From Phialocephala subalpina (lineage: Eukaryota; Ascomycota; Leotiomycetes; Helotiales; Mollisiaceae), in NCBI GenBank assembly GCA_900073065.1, contig FJOG01000003.1, positions 2,420,133-2,484,132 of the forward strand: a DNA stretch of 64,000 bases, read 5' to 3'. The notes beneath the pieces are model-generated. The model searched no databases. It saw nothing but the letters and a program-made list of their open reading frames with translations, and was not told where the DNA came from. Of this stretch, positions 35,145-45,424 are shown one piece after another (position 1 is the stretch's first letter; each line of letters begins with the position of its first letter). A program made the translations under genes and the position numbers.

Positions 35145-36815
35145 TGGCGGTGATACGATACGGTACCAAAATCCTACCAGAAGATCAGCGAATCTGCAAG
35201 TTTGAAGAAGCAGAGGGACAAGGGCTTGCTCCTTCAAGAGGATAACTAGGAAGGTGAAGGCCAGTTCCGGGCCATCTCGGCATCAACGCGTCAACTTAAA
35301 TTACCTAACGAGTAAAGTACCTTTGGCTGTCGACCGAGGTGTACAAGGGATGCCAGAACGGGAAGCTACCCCGGGATTTGGCAGCCGACGAAATCTGGAG
35401 AAGTTAGACTGCCGTCAACTTGGGCAATCAGAGTCGAGCCGAAGAGACCAGCTTGACTGAGATGCGCCGTGGCCTTGGGTGAATCGGGAAGAGTTTCTAT
35501 GACGGAGGCATCTCCCCTCGTCCTCGTTGTGACCGTTGAAGGGCCGTTGATGAAGGCGCAGCCAATTCCAATTTCTTATTGTTCATGCATCGACGGTGGA
35601 AATGCGGGTATGGTATGAGAGGTACTGTAGAGGACGTTGCGCTGAAGAGGCCAGGCCCGTAGGATGTGTGTTGGAGAAGGAGAGACGAAGATGAAAACGA
35701 AGATGAAGCCAACCGAGGTACGGGGAAGATGTACAAGTATAAAATTGTGCAGAGACTTGCTGTACCTGCCTCCACGACCGGGGGGTTGTAAATGGAAATG
35801 AGGAGAAGAAAGCAGGCATGAAACAGCAAGGAAAATAAGAAGCTGATCTGCCGCGACCACGACCACGACCATGATCATGACCATGACCATGACCATGACC
35901 ATGACCACAACCACAAACCACAAACCACAAACCACAAACCACAACAGGAAAAAGTGACTCGCATCACGCGTTGCTCCTCCCCTCTCCTGCCTTCCCCCAA
36001 CCGGTCTAGACGCTGCTTGCCCCCTACTGCAAATCGTGCTCTGCGTCTGCGTCTGCGTCTGGTCCATCCAGTCGTAGGCGCAGAGCCTGAAAAGCCCAAG
36101 GTCGAGCCTGGCCATACGCCGCAGCTGCTGCTTGCTGAGCTCATCTCGTCTCGTCTCGACTCTCTCCCTCTCCCTCTCCCTCACCCCTCTGACATGTGAA
36201 ATCTCAGAGCTGCCACCGACCGGCCACACCAAAGCACAAGCACAAGCACCAGCATTAGCAGGCCGACCTCTAACCATACAAAGCCATACGAACTGAGCAT
36301 GCAACTCCAGAATAACTGGAGATCCCGCCGAAAACCAAATCCAGAACATCTAGATTGATTTTGTTGGGAAAACTACAGTACGAAGAAACTCAAGAGCACA
36401 TCGACCGAGAAACGCCCCTCTTCTGCCGTCAGCTGTTTTTCCCCACGATACGAGACGATAGCCGTGACCGCGATCTTGCACCGCACCCTCCACTCGCCAA
36501 AATTCGAGCGCGAGCTCTCCTCACAGAGTTTCCAACCTTGCTTGCGACCTCTGCACCGCTCTTGCGAGCTGCCTCCAACAAGTCCGGACACTTATACCTG
36601 CGTTGGGTTGGGTGCTGGGTCGCACGGAGTTTTCTGGCCAAACTGTCGGCGAAATCGCATCACAGAGCTGGGCTGGGCTCATGAGGATGAGATCCGGGGT
36701 TGCACTTGTCCGTTGGAGAATTTGACCAGAACAACATCCACTCGCTGCCGGAATCCACGACCTGTGCTACAAGCCATCCTCTACGGCACTCATGCTCGCG
36801 ATTCAGCGTCCCAGC
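35145..36815. other. Long divergent intergenic region
   Basis: 1.7 kb between the TMEM135-like gene and the bHLH gene. It contains a compound simple repeat at 35856-35945 and a pyrimidine-rich tract at about 36150-36185 (CTCTCCCTCTCCCTCTCCC). Long open frames here on the minus strand are low-complexity translations of the repeats. Probably promoter plus 5' leader of the bHLH gene. Confidence 0.5.
35856..35945. repeat. Compound simple repeat: (GACCAC/GACCAT)n then (CCACAAA)n
   Basis: Three GACCAC units pass into about six ATGACC-type units, followed by about five ACCACAA-type heptamers. Purely low-complexity; lies between the TMEM135-like gene and the bHLH gene. Confidence 0.95.
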
Positions 36816-38208
36816 ATGGGTTCGTCGAAACCACCGAACCTTGAAATGCCCTTTGGCTGTTGGTCTATTGTTCCGTATATGCTCAGGAATGTGCTGACTC
36901 AATCCAGATTCATTCGACACCACAACCTCAAATTATCCCTTTCCCTCTCCTACTGCTCCTGCTCCGGGTCCCTCTCTCCTCGACGATAATGAATCCAAAT
37001 TCCTAGACAGCTTCTTCGATGGCGTGAGCAACGACCACTTCAACTACGATTTCTTCAATAATGCCCCCGATGGTTCCGAGCTTGGATTAGGATGGGATGA
37101 GCTACCGCCGACATTCATGGGCACCACATCTTCGTTTGGGCAACAGCCTCAGATTGGGAATCATGGGACGTCGAATATGAACTTCAATAACATGAACCCA
37201 CCACTAAATGCCGGTCCATTAATACCGCCTTCAACAACAGCAGATATTCTTGCAGCAGCGACATTACTACAAAATGGATCCAATGGACGATCACATAGCA
37301 TGAGTGATGGATCGATGTTCCGGCAGAACCCTCCGGTGACGCCCACGACGAGTCAGCCAAGAGCAATGTCCATGTCCCAACAAATACCCTCACGACCACA
37401 AGGCTTCCAGCAGAGATCAACATCAGACGATTATATGAGGGACAACTTCTATACCGACATGGTATTCGGGCCTCAATCTGACAGCTCAATGCGGACAGCC
37501 GTGCCACGGAAAGTCGACATACGATGGGGATCAGATGCAGGATTTGCCAGTCCACAAGGATTTGTTCCACCCACCGTTCAAGAAGAAGTTGCTGCCGTAG
37601 AACGGCAACACATGCAGGCCATAGAAAATGCATTCGCCATCATCCCGGCCCAAATACCCAGCAGTGCCGAAACAACACGACCCTCAAGTCCAGCACGACC
37701 ACATGATATCAACACTAAATCCCACCAACGAAACAAATCAGCAGTGAAGGAAGAAGAAAATGACGAAGACCAAGACTCGAGACCAAGAAAGCGGAGGAAG
37801 AACAAAGTACCCATCGACGACGACGAAGACGATGATTCCCCAATCTCCGCGCCTTCAAAACAAAGCGGTAAGAAACGAAAACCAATGAAGAAAGGAGCCA
37901 GCGATTCTCCAGTCACAGACCCAGAACCAGGCCACAAACGACGAAAGTCAACAGGCGTAGCCATCAAGCCTACAAGGGAGAACTTGACCGAAGACCAGAA
38001 ACGAGAGAATCACATTAAGAGCGAACAGAAACGAAGAACGCTGATTCGAGAAGGGTTTGAGGATCTAGGAGAGTTGGTGCCGGGTTTGAGGGGAGGAGGG
38101 TTCAGTAAGAGCGCTGTATTAATCATGGCTGCGGACTGGCTGGAGGATTTGATACAGGGCAATGAGACTTTGCAGGCGAGGTTGGATCAGATGGAAGGGA
38201 GGGTATGA
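36816..38208 (+). CDS. Basic helix-loop-helix transcription factor
   Basis: Nuclear DNA-binding regulator with a C-terminal bHLH domain: basic region RENHIKSEQKRRTLIREGFE, loop and second helix ELVPGLRGGGFSKSAVLIMA and ADWLEDLIQGNETLQARLDQ. Histidine-x3-Glu-x3-Arg spacing (H..E..RR) suits E-box recognition. Upstream are a nuclear-localisation-like DSRPRKRRKNK, acidic tracts and a long disordered N-terminus rich in Asn, Ser and Pro. The frame is open from 36908 (SFDTTTSNYPFPSPTAP), after an intron ending CTGACTCAATCCAG. The first exon is uncertain: a candidate ATG at 36816 reaches a weak GTTGGT donor at 36859 in the right phase. The target genes and precise bHLH subfamily are not recognised. 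Confidence 0.82.
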
Positions 38209-39914
38209 GGGAGGGATGAAGAAGGGATCCTGTTGATATCAGCATTACCGCTGCAAAATACGACTTGGCGGTACTGGGTATACGGCGAAATGGACTATTG
38301 TATGGATGTACGGGAGCACCTTGTCGGATATGGGTTTAGGCTTAGGATGGGGTTCGGTTGGCTTTTACGATACACAGGAATTCTTTTCAATGTCTGGATT
38401 TGGGGTAGGTCATTTGCTATTTGCTCGGTGAAGCAAGCAAGCAAGCAAGGGGGCATGGTTTTCACCCTTGGGGTTAACTCCCAACATACTCAATGAATGC
38501 ATATATGTAATACTTGATTTCTTACCTTGGTCTCTTGATTTTTAATGAGAGAATGAGCTAGGAATGCTTGTTTCTATGGAAGGCTTTCAAGCTTGAGACT
38601 TCCTAGGGTTCACTGGCTGACATTTCAATGAGATAAAGCCAAATGGATTTCTGCAGTTTTACGTCTCTTCAGAACGCGTCGATTTCACTTGCTATTACCG
38701 TCGTCACCATCGAACAAACGCTATAGCACCGTTTGCATCCACAGCATAACCCTTTTGTCTTTGACGAAATGTAGTTATTTCTACAGAAGAACTTCGACGT
38801 TTGGCAGGCTGCGACTTCAGAAAGCAGATCAACAACGGTATACTCTACATTGGAAGCAACCACGAGCACAGTTTTCGATAGTGACAATGACCCTATTTAA
38901 TGTTCATTCACGATTTATCCAATAAACCGTCACCATCGACATGATGTTCGATGTTGACCCTCTTTTCGAATCAGTGATGTTGACGGGATGCTCTGTTTGA
39001 AGTTGACGGTAAGGCTTTATTCGATGTCGAAGCGCTTCGTCTGTATCAATGTTGACAAGGTGTATATATTCTTTGATGTTGGCGCGCTCACGTCCTTTCG
39101 ATGGTGACGGCCCTAATCTGTTTCGATGTTGCTATTGTCTGTTCAATCCATATTGGCACGCTCTATCTGACTTTGATGCCGACGGAGCTACTCTTTCGAT
39201 ATATTCATGCTTTGTCTGATTACAGTCGCCATCAACCCGATATTGTAACCGATGTCGACGCGCTCTATTTGGTGTATCTACATTTGATGCTGACGGCGAT
39301 TCTCTTCGATGTCTATCCACGCTTCGTCTGATCATCCTCACTATCGAATTGAAGTTTTTCGATGTTGACACGCTCAATCTGCATGCGATACTGATGGTAA
39401 TCATGCATCTCCAATGTTAACGCGCTCCGTCCAACTCCAATACATTCGCTTTGTTTTCCCCGCTTTGTCCACGAATCGTTTACGAAGTCCGTCACCATCG
39501 GTATAATATTTGATATTGACCTTGTCTGTTCAATACTAGAGATTCGCTGCTTACGATGTCTATATACTGGAAATCCGCCAATATCGATATCGATATAAGC
39601 CTTTGCAATCGAAAGCCTTAATGAAGTAGCGGATCGACTGTTTCGATCTTTTGGAAATGTCTAGCCACTATGTGTGCGCATTTCCATTGAAAGATGTATT
39701 GACAGGGAATTGTAAATCAAATAATGTTCCATTATCCGTAGAAGCAATATCCTTCAAAGCTAATTCCATATTCGCCTTTCCCTAAGCTGTGTCCTATGTA
39801 TAGCAAATATAAGCGTCTTCTCAGCAAGTCAACATATCATCCGCAAATACCATATCCCACAGCGCCAATCCCGCAACCAGACAGACAAATCCATAAGCAA
39901 CCCGACGGTCTACC
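38209..39914. other. Intergenic between convergent genes, with decayed repeat
   Basis: 1.7 kb without a gene. A short (AAGC)n run lies near 38430-38448 and a long decayed minisatellite occupies about 38925-39480. Confidence 0.6.
38925..39480. repeat. Degenerate ~25-bp minisatellite
   Basis: Roughly 15-20 recognisable but heavily diverged units of the form TTTCGATGTTGACGCGCTC followed by a few bases such as TATCTG. Examples: TTTGATGTTGGCGCGCTC (39073), TTTCGATGGTGACGGCCC (39096), GATGTCGACGCGCTCTAT (39252) and TTCGATGTTGACACGCTC (39358). Spacing varies between about 24 and 45 bp. Earlier sequence from about 38640 may contain further, weaker units. Confidence 0.7.
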
Positions 39915-41099
39915 CTAAGCAACACCAACCCTCTGAAACTTAGCAAATTTCCTCGCAGCCTTCTCCCCCTTCCTAGCCACCCTGCCCCATCCATGCTCAA
40001 AACTGAAATCAATCGTGCTCTCGTCTCCCTTCTTCCCATCCTCCCCCTTATCAAGCCCAACCCCATCACAAATCATCATCTTAAAACCCTCAATGTCCTC
40101 ATCCACAGCCGGCTCTTCAGCACCCTGCAACAACGCCTGATACTTCTCCAAATTAACATTATGACCCACAGCCAACACTGTCGCCGCAGTTTGATTCTGC
40201 TCGTCCCATTGATTGCTTACGATTTCTGGTATTTCACAAGTTTCTGCTTTCTCGTTTGCGGATTCGAAGTGGGTGATTAAGGAGAGTGCGGAGTTGATCA
40301 GGGACTGTGAACGGTCGAATAAAATGACGAAACATTCTCCTTGGCTGGGAGGAGAGGATTGAGATGGTGGTGGGAGGGGACGAGAGAGTGCGTAGGCGGC
40401 TTGGTAGGTGGAGAGGAAGGTTGAGGTTTGTTTCGCGCTGAGAGGGAGGTTAGGACGCGTTGAAGGTTGGAGGTTGGGGAAAGGGAAGGAGGAACGAACG
40501 ATGAAGTAGTGAGGTTTGTGAGGCACAATTTGAGGGTGTCGGAGGAGGATTGGATACCGTCTTTGAATTTATCCATGTATTCGGAAGCGGCTTTGGAGGC
40601 ACGTTTCTTCTTCTTGGATTCGAATTCGACGAGGGCGAGGAATTGTCTGGTGGTTGGAGGTTAGCTGCAATTCACGCAAGGCAAGTCATTGCTCTGGCTG
40701 ACGTCCGCCGGAAGGGAAAAGAGATATTTCAGTGTGATCGAAAAAGGAATGAAACCCGTACTGGCTCTCCATGCGTCCCTCATCTTCCTCATACTCATCG
40801 TTCCTGGTCACGCGTGCAGACTCCGACTTTCGGGACTTGACAGTAGTCTTCTTGACATACTTGGGAGCAGCAGGCTTTTCTCGGATAAACAGTTGATCGT
40901 CAGAATCACCAGCATCTTGGCTTGAGCATAGTTCCTCGTACTTAGAAGGAGAGGTTTTGCGTTGCTTGCTCTTGCCAGTTGGCAACGCGCCTGGAACCTG
41001 TCAGCTTGTGCGCAAAGAAGCAGTAAAGTGGAAAGAAGTGATTCCTTGGAGGATGAGATACTCACCCTCAGATTTGCGCTTGCTGCTTGTCTTGGCCAT
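39915..41099 (-). CDS. Conserved-looking fungal protein of unknown function
   Basis: Exons 41099-41066, 40990-40762, 40646-40527 and 40437-39915 are phase-consistent and give 301 residues. I do not recognise the family. The N-terminus is basic and low-complexity (MAKTSSKRKSEGALPTGKSK) with a likely nuclear-localisation stretch and an acidic patch (DEYEEDEG). A helical segment follows (FLALVEFESKKKKRASKAAS), then QTSTFLSTYQAAYALSRPLP, an ECFVILFDRSQSLINSALSL segment, and a C-terminus with DFSFEHGWGRVARKGEKAAR. No signal peptide or membrane segment. The last intron (donor GTGCCT at 40526) is the least certain. Convergent with the bHLH gene. Confidence 0.65.
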
Positions 41100-42531
41100 T
41101 GCGTCGGCGTTGGTGATGTTGGTGGGAAGAAGTGAAGGTTGAAAAAGGCGCGTTTTCCGACGACGACCCTCGCTTGATCTGGTTCACTTCGAAGCTAAGG
41201 TACTGTACTTTCCAACAAAGGCAAGAAGAACCTTGACTCAGAATACAAGACAGTAAACATGCGTCGATCAGAAGGCAATCATGAGAAATGCCTGCGGCTT
41301 CATCCATCCTCTGCGCATTAAGTGTTGTGGGGAGAAGAGGTGTACCTTCCATTTTTGCTAGCTCAACGCTCCTTCTTGACTGCCATTATCGCACGTTCTT
41401 GCTCAAGGTTCTTGCTCAAGGTTAACTCCTTAGTCCCTCAAAAATCCTGCTAGCGATATCACGGAGACTGGTGACCAGGCTCCTTAAATGATGGCGCGGT
41501 CACGGAAGTAACAAGCATTGAATGAGGCACAAGCACGTTTAAATCATGACTCGAGAATTGATGAAGGATCTTCATTTGACTACTGCTAGGAATTTTCCCT
41601 TTACAAAGCCGCAAATGAAAAAAACTCACGAAGCCATAACGAGTCTGGCATCATTTCCATCATCCTCTCTCATATTAACCCCGGTCTCGCAACGTGCGCA
41701 TGTGCATTTTAATATTCCCCTCGCAAAACAAAGCAAAGCAGAACCAGAATCCCATGTGACACCGATTTCCTTTCCCGAAGTTTGTTTTGCAAATCTGTCT
41801 AGTATTCTCTCGATCTGCCAGGGGCTGACGGTCATAAAATCATTCGTGAATGAAAAAAGAACGCCTGTCTTAATGCGCTGAACGAATTTCCCCTTCCTTG
41901 CAAATGAATCAAATCAACGCAGTGCAAATGAAAAGGAGGTCTGCCGCCCTCCCCGTCTGATAGACCCAGTCTGATGTGATGAAACCAATGAACCCATTTT
42001 GAAGAACTGCTCTCGGTATACGTCTAGTCTGGTAACCAAGAAAACAGCTTGGGAGCCATTCTCTATGACGGTGACCCGACGAGGTTGAGAGCAAGAACTT
42101 GATAAGCACTGAATAGCCTTCCACCGCTCAAGAATTCGAGGAGTAGACTGTATGCATGAGTGCCAAATATGTAGCCGTGAAAAGTAACCGCAAGATAGTC
42201 AACGCAACGTGGAGTCAGAGGAAAGTGTCGACGTGAAGACCAATGTTCCGAGATGAAGTAGTTCCAAAGGAGAGAAGGGCCAATCAATCTTGTATGGGGA
42301 AGTCTGTTGTTTGTCGATTGAGAGTCGTTCTCGTTCGGGTACCGTATTATCGAAATCTGATCTATGCCGAGGTCCGAGCTGCAAGTTGATTGATGTGAAG
42401 AGAGTCTTCCATATGTGTAAAGCAAGCAAATGCGACCGAAAGAAATAAGTATACACAACGAACCGTGAGCCGCTGAAGAATTGTCTAAAGTTCGTAAAGT
42501 CGTTCGCGGTCAGATTGTTGATGGCGAGTCC
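41100..42531. other. Intergenic, no gene seen
   Basis: 1.4 kb between the unknown gene's start and the 3' end of the PSP1-domain gene. A short direct repeat, TTCTTGCTCAAGG, occurs twice in a row at about 41396-41421. Part is probably a 3' UTR. No coding signal. Confidence 0.5.
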
Positions 42532-45424
42532 CTAACGGGAGTTCATCGACAAGCCCTGGAAGCTGTTGATCCAACCATCGTTGGGAGCGGTAAGACCACC
42601 GGGTCTGCCAAACTCGCCAGTCTCATGACCTGGGGTAGCGCCGTGGGGTGATGGGAATCTGCCAGGAAGGCCTTGGTATTCAGTTGGTTGAAAAGCTGCG
42701 AACGGATCCATGGGAACGTAGCCGCTTGGAGATACACCCATGTTGCGAGGAGCTGCAGCGAAGGGAGAGTATCCGTAGGTGTAGCCAGAAGGCTGGAATA
42801 CAGTGGGAGGCATCGAAGGACGGTCGAGGTTAGAGCCGAATGGCTGTGTGTAGACATTCTGTTGGTAGCCGCGGCCAGCTTGAGGGATGCCATATGAAGG
42901 TTGTTGCTCTGCAGGTTGCGGACGACGCTCACTCTGAGTGCTTCGATTAACACCAACAGCTCCTGGACCAATGCCACTGGGTGCCTGAAGGCCGAGGGAT
43001 GGGCTGGCAAACGAGGCAGGGTTGATAGCAGACATCCAGATTCTGGTCTTGTAAACCTTGAAGAGATCGGTAACGAGAGAGTTGAAGTTGATGTAGGCGT
43101 CGGCGAAGTAGTAGAAGGTAAGCTTCTTCCAGTCCCTAGTCTGGTGTTAGTTACGGTTCACTTGGAATGAAGTATGAAACTTACATTTGGAATTCAGCGT
43201 CAAGGATCTCCATGTGAAGACCGTGCTCCTTCACCTTCTGCATGCAAACTCTCTTGGCCTTGGCCTCGTTACCCTCCTTATCTCTGAGAGATTGGATCTC
43301 ATGCTGTTGAGCAAGACGCTTGATGATCTTTGGCTTAAGCTCCCCTGGGTTTGGCTCTTGCATGCCGTGTTGATTAGGAGGACCCATGCCACCAACAGCG
43401 CTTCCTTGAAGACCATTTGATGCAGCCATGAGACCAGCACCAGTGCCATCTGAATTGCCTGCCGCGCCCTGGGAGTACATCATAAGCCACTTATAATGCT
43501 CCTCGGCGTAGTGTTCCTTGAGCTCCTTAGCAGTAGCCCAATCAACGTTATCCTTAGCAACAGTGCCCAAATCGGTACCCCGGTCAGCCTCGACAATGAC
43601 GAGATCTCCTGGCTTGACAGAGAGACCTGTGCCTTCCTGAACGTAGAAGACATCGGCTCGAGAGCACTTGAAGAGAACAATGTAGAGGAGCTGGTTATGG
43701 CGAGGTTGCGTAACTCCGTACATGCTACGATGTGGAGAGGGTGCACGTTGAGTGTATTGGGGAGGAGCAGCGAATGGATATGTGGAAGGTTGATAAGTTG
43801 GGGTGGCACCGTAGGTATCGACGTTTCGAGTGAGGGCGGCAGGGCCACCGAAGTAAGAGGCAACTAATGGTTGGTGTAAACGATCTGATTTGAGTGCTTG
43901 GGCAACTCCCTCCTCGAAAACGACATCCATCTGCTTTTGGGAGAATTGGGAAGGACGACGATTCTTATTAAAGACAAGCTCACCATGATCGTTCAAGGCA
44001 TATCCTGAATCTCCTTGATAGCGTGCCTGACCCGGAGACATACTTTCTTGTAAAGCTGCCTCATGCGCCGACAATGGCTCACCAACAGAGCTGACTGAGC
44101 CTTGTCTGGTAGGAACGTCTGCGAAGGAATGGCGTCGACTTTGGGGGATGTCAGCTAAACCACCGAAACCGAGTGAGCTTTGCCAGTAGGCCTTCTTCAC
44201 ATTCTCAAGCTTTCGGTTTTCGAGTGAGGTGTATGGGGAGACACGGGGAGTAGCACCGTATTCGCTGAGTCGTCGTCCTAGTAAGCCCTTTGAAGTGATC
44301 TCTTGTAGCTCATTTATCTCGTCAAGTTCGTCAATGGCGTAGTCGGACTCCTCTGGAAGAGGCTGTGGAAGATTGTAAGCCATACCGTAGGTGTTGCTCG
44401 TGGAAGATCGAGGTCGGAGGCGTGAGGGCTGGTACTGCTGTTGGTTACGAAGCATTGCATTCTCTCTCTTCAAGATCTCGATTGTGTTCGAATCGTTTGT
44501 AGTTAGGGGGACGCCGTGGTTGGAATCGGTAATAGACTCGTCGTCGTCGTCTTCGACTTCCTTAAGGTTGCTAAGGCCTCCCTCGTTGGACATCTCAGAA
44601 AGCATACTTGGTCTCGAAGGTCTGTGTTGGAGTCCAGCGTTGTGTAGTGGCCGGCCGCGACCTGAGAAGGCTGGCGCGCCACTAGAGGGTAATGTAGGCG
44701 AAGCTGAGTCCGAGTCTAGTTGTCCGACGGAGTATGATTGTGATCGATAAGTCTTCGGCGTTGGATGGAGGGGAATCGCGAAAGGTATGGTAGGATTCGA
44801 GGAGAGATCTTTCTGTGAAGCGTTGGCCTCAGGTAAAAAGGAGGCAGACGACGGAGCTCTCTGGGTTGTCCCGGGCTCGGCAAAGTAAGGGGGAGCTTTC
44901 TGGGCAACGCTAGACTCGGCAAAATAAGGGGCGGATAATGAGGCTTTTTGTGAAGTGCTCGCTTCGGTGAAATAAGGGGCGACGGATGACGGTGATTGGA
45001 TGGAGGTGGGGGAAGGGAGTACCTCTGTCAGTCTTGATGGTGGCTCTTTTCGAGACTCACTGGTCCAGATACCGCTGGGCCAGGGAAACGAGCCAGAACC
45101 AGTATGGCCGCGCCCAGTGCTGCTTTGTCCGTGTGCGCCCCAGTTACCAGATTCTGCTGAAGGTGTGGTAGGATGTGATGTCGTTGGGGACATGGAGCTG
45201 GAAGCAAATGAGCTCTTCCGCTGGCTTGCCACTGTTTGTGATGTATCATTCAACCAAGAAGCTCGACGAGTCGGCTTTTGAGGTTGTCCGACTGGGTGGG
45301 GGTGATCTACACGTTCAACTTCATCATCAGAACTTGCAAGGGCTTCTGAGTCAGGAGTTGATCTCCGTCCATTGAACTTGTCAATGAGGATTGATGAATT
45401 GTTTGAGGGCTTAGAGGAATTCAT
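42532..45424 (-). CDS. PSP1 C-terminal-domain protein
   Basis: Exons 45424-43185 and 43135-42532 join in phase 2 (GTAAGT..CTAG) to give 947 residues. The first ~580 residues are disordered, Ser/Pro/Gln-rich and include repeated short modules of the type SAPYFAES / PPYFAEPG / SASFLPEAN. The PSP1 domain follows: YIVLFKCSRADVFYVQEG, LSVKPGDLVIVEADRGTDLG, LAQQHEIQSLRDKEGNEAKA, DWKKLTFYYFADAYINFNSL and DLFKVYKTRIWM. A Gly/Pro/Gln/Tyr-rich tail follows. Yeast Psp1 was found as a suppressor of DNA polymerase alpha and cdc mutants; the molecular role is unclear and I make no further claim. The ATG lies next to a GC-rich minisatellite. Confidence 0.85.

Noticed and set aside
35576..36349. 257-codon minus-strand frame in the TMEM135-bHLH spacer
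   Set aside because: Its composition (VMVMVM, VVVV, GHGHGH in the other frame) is translation of the simple repeat at 35856-35945.
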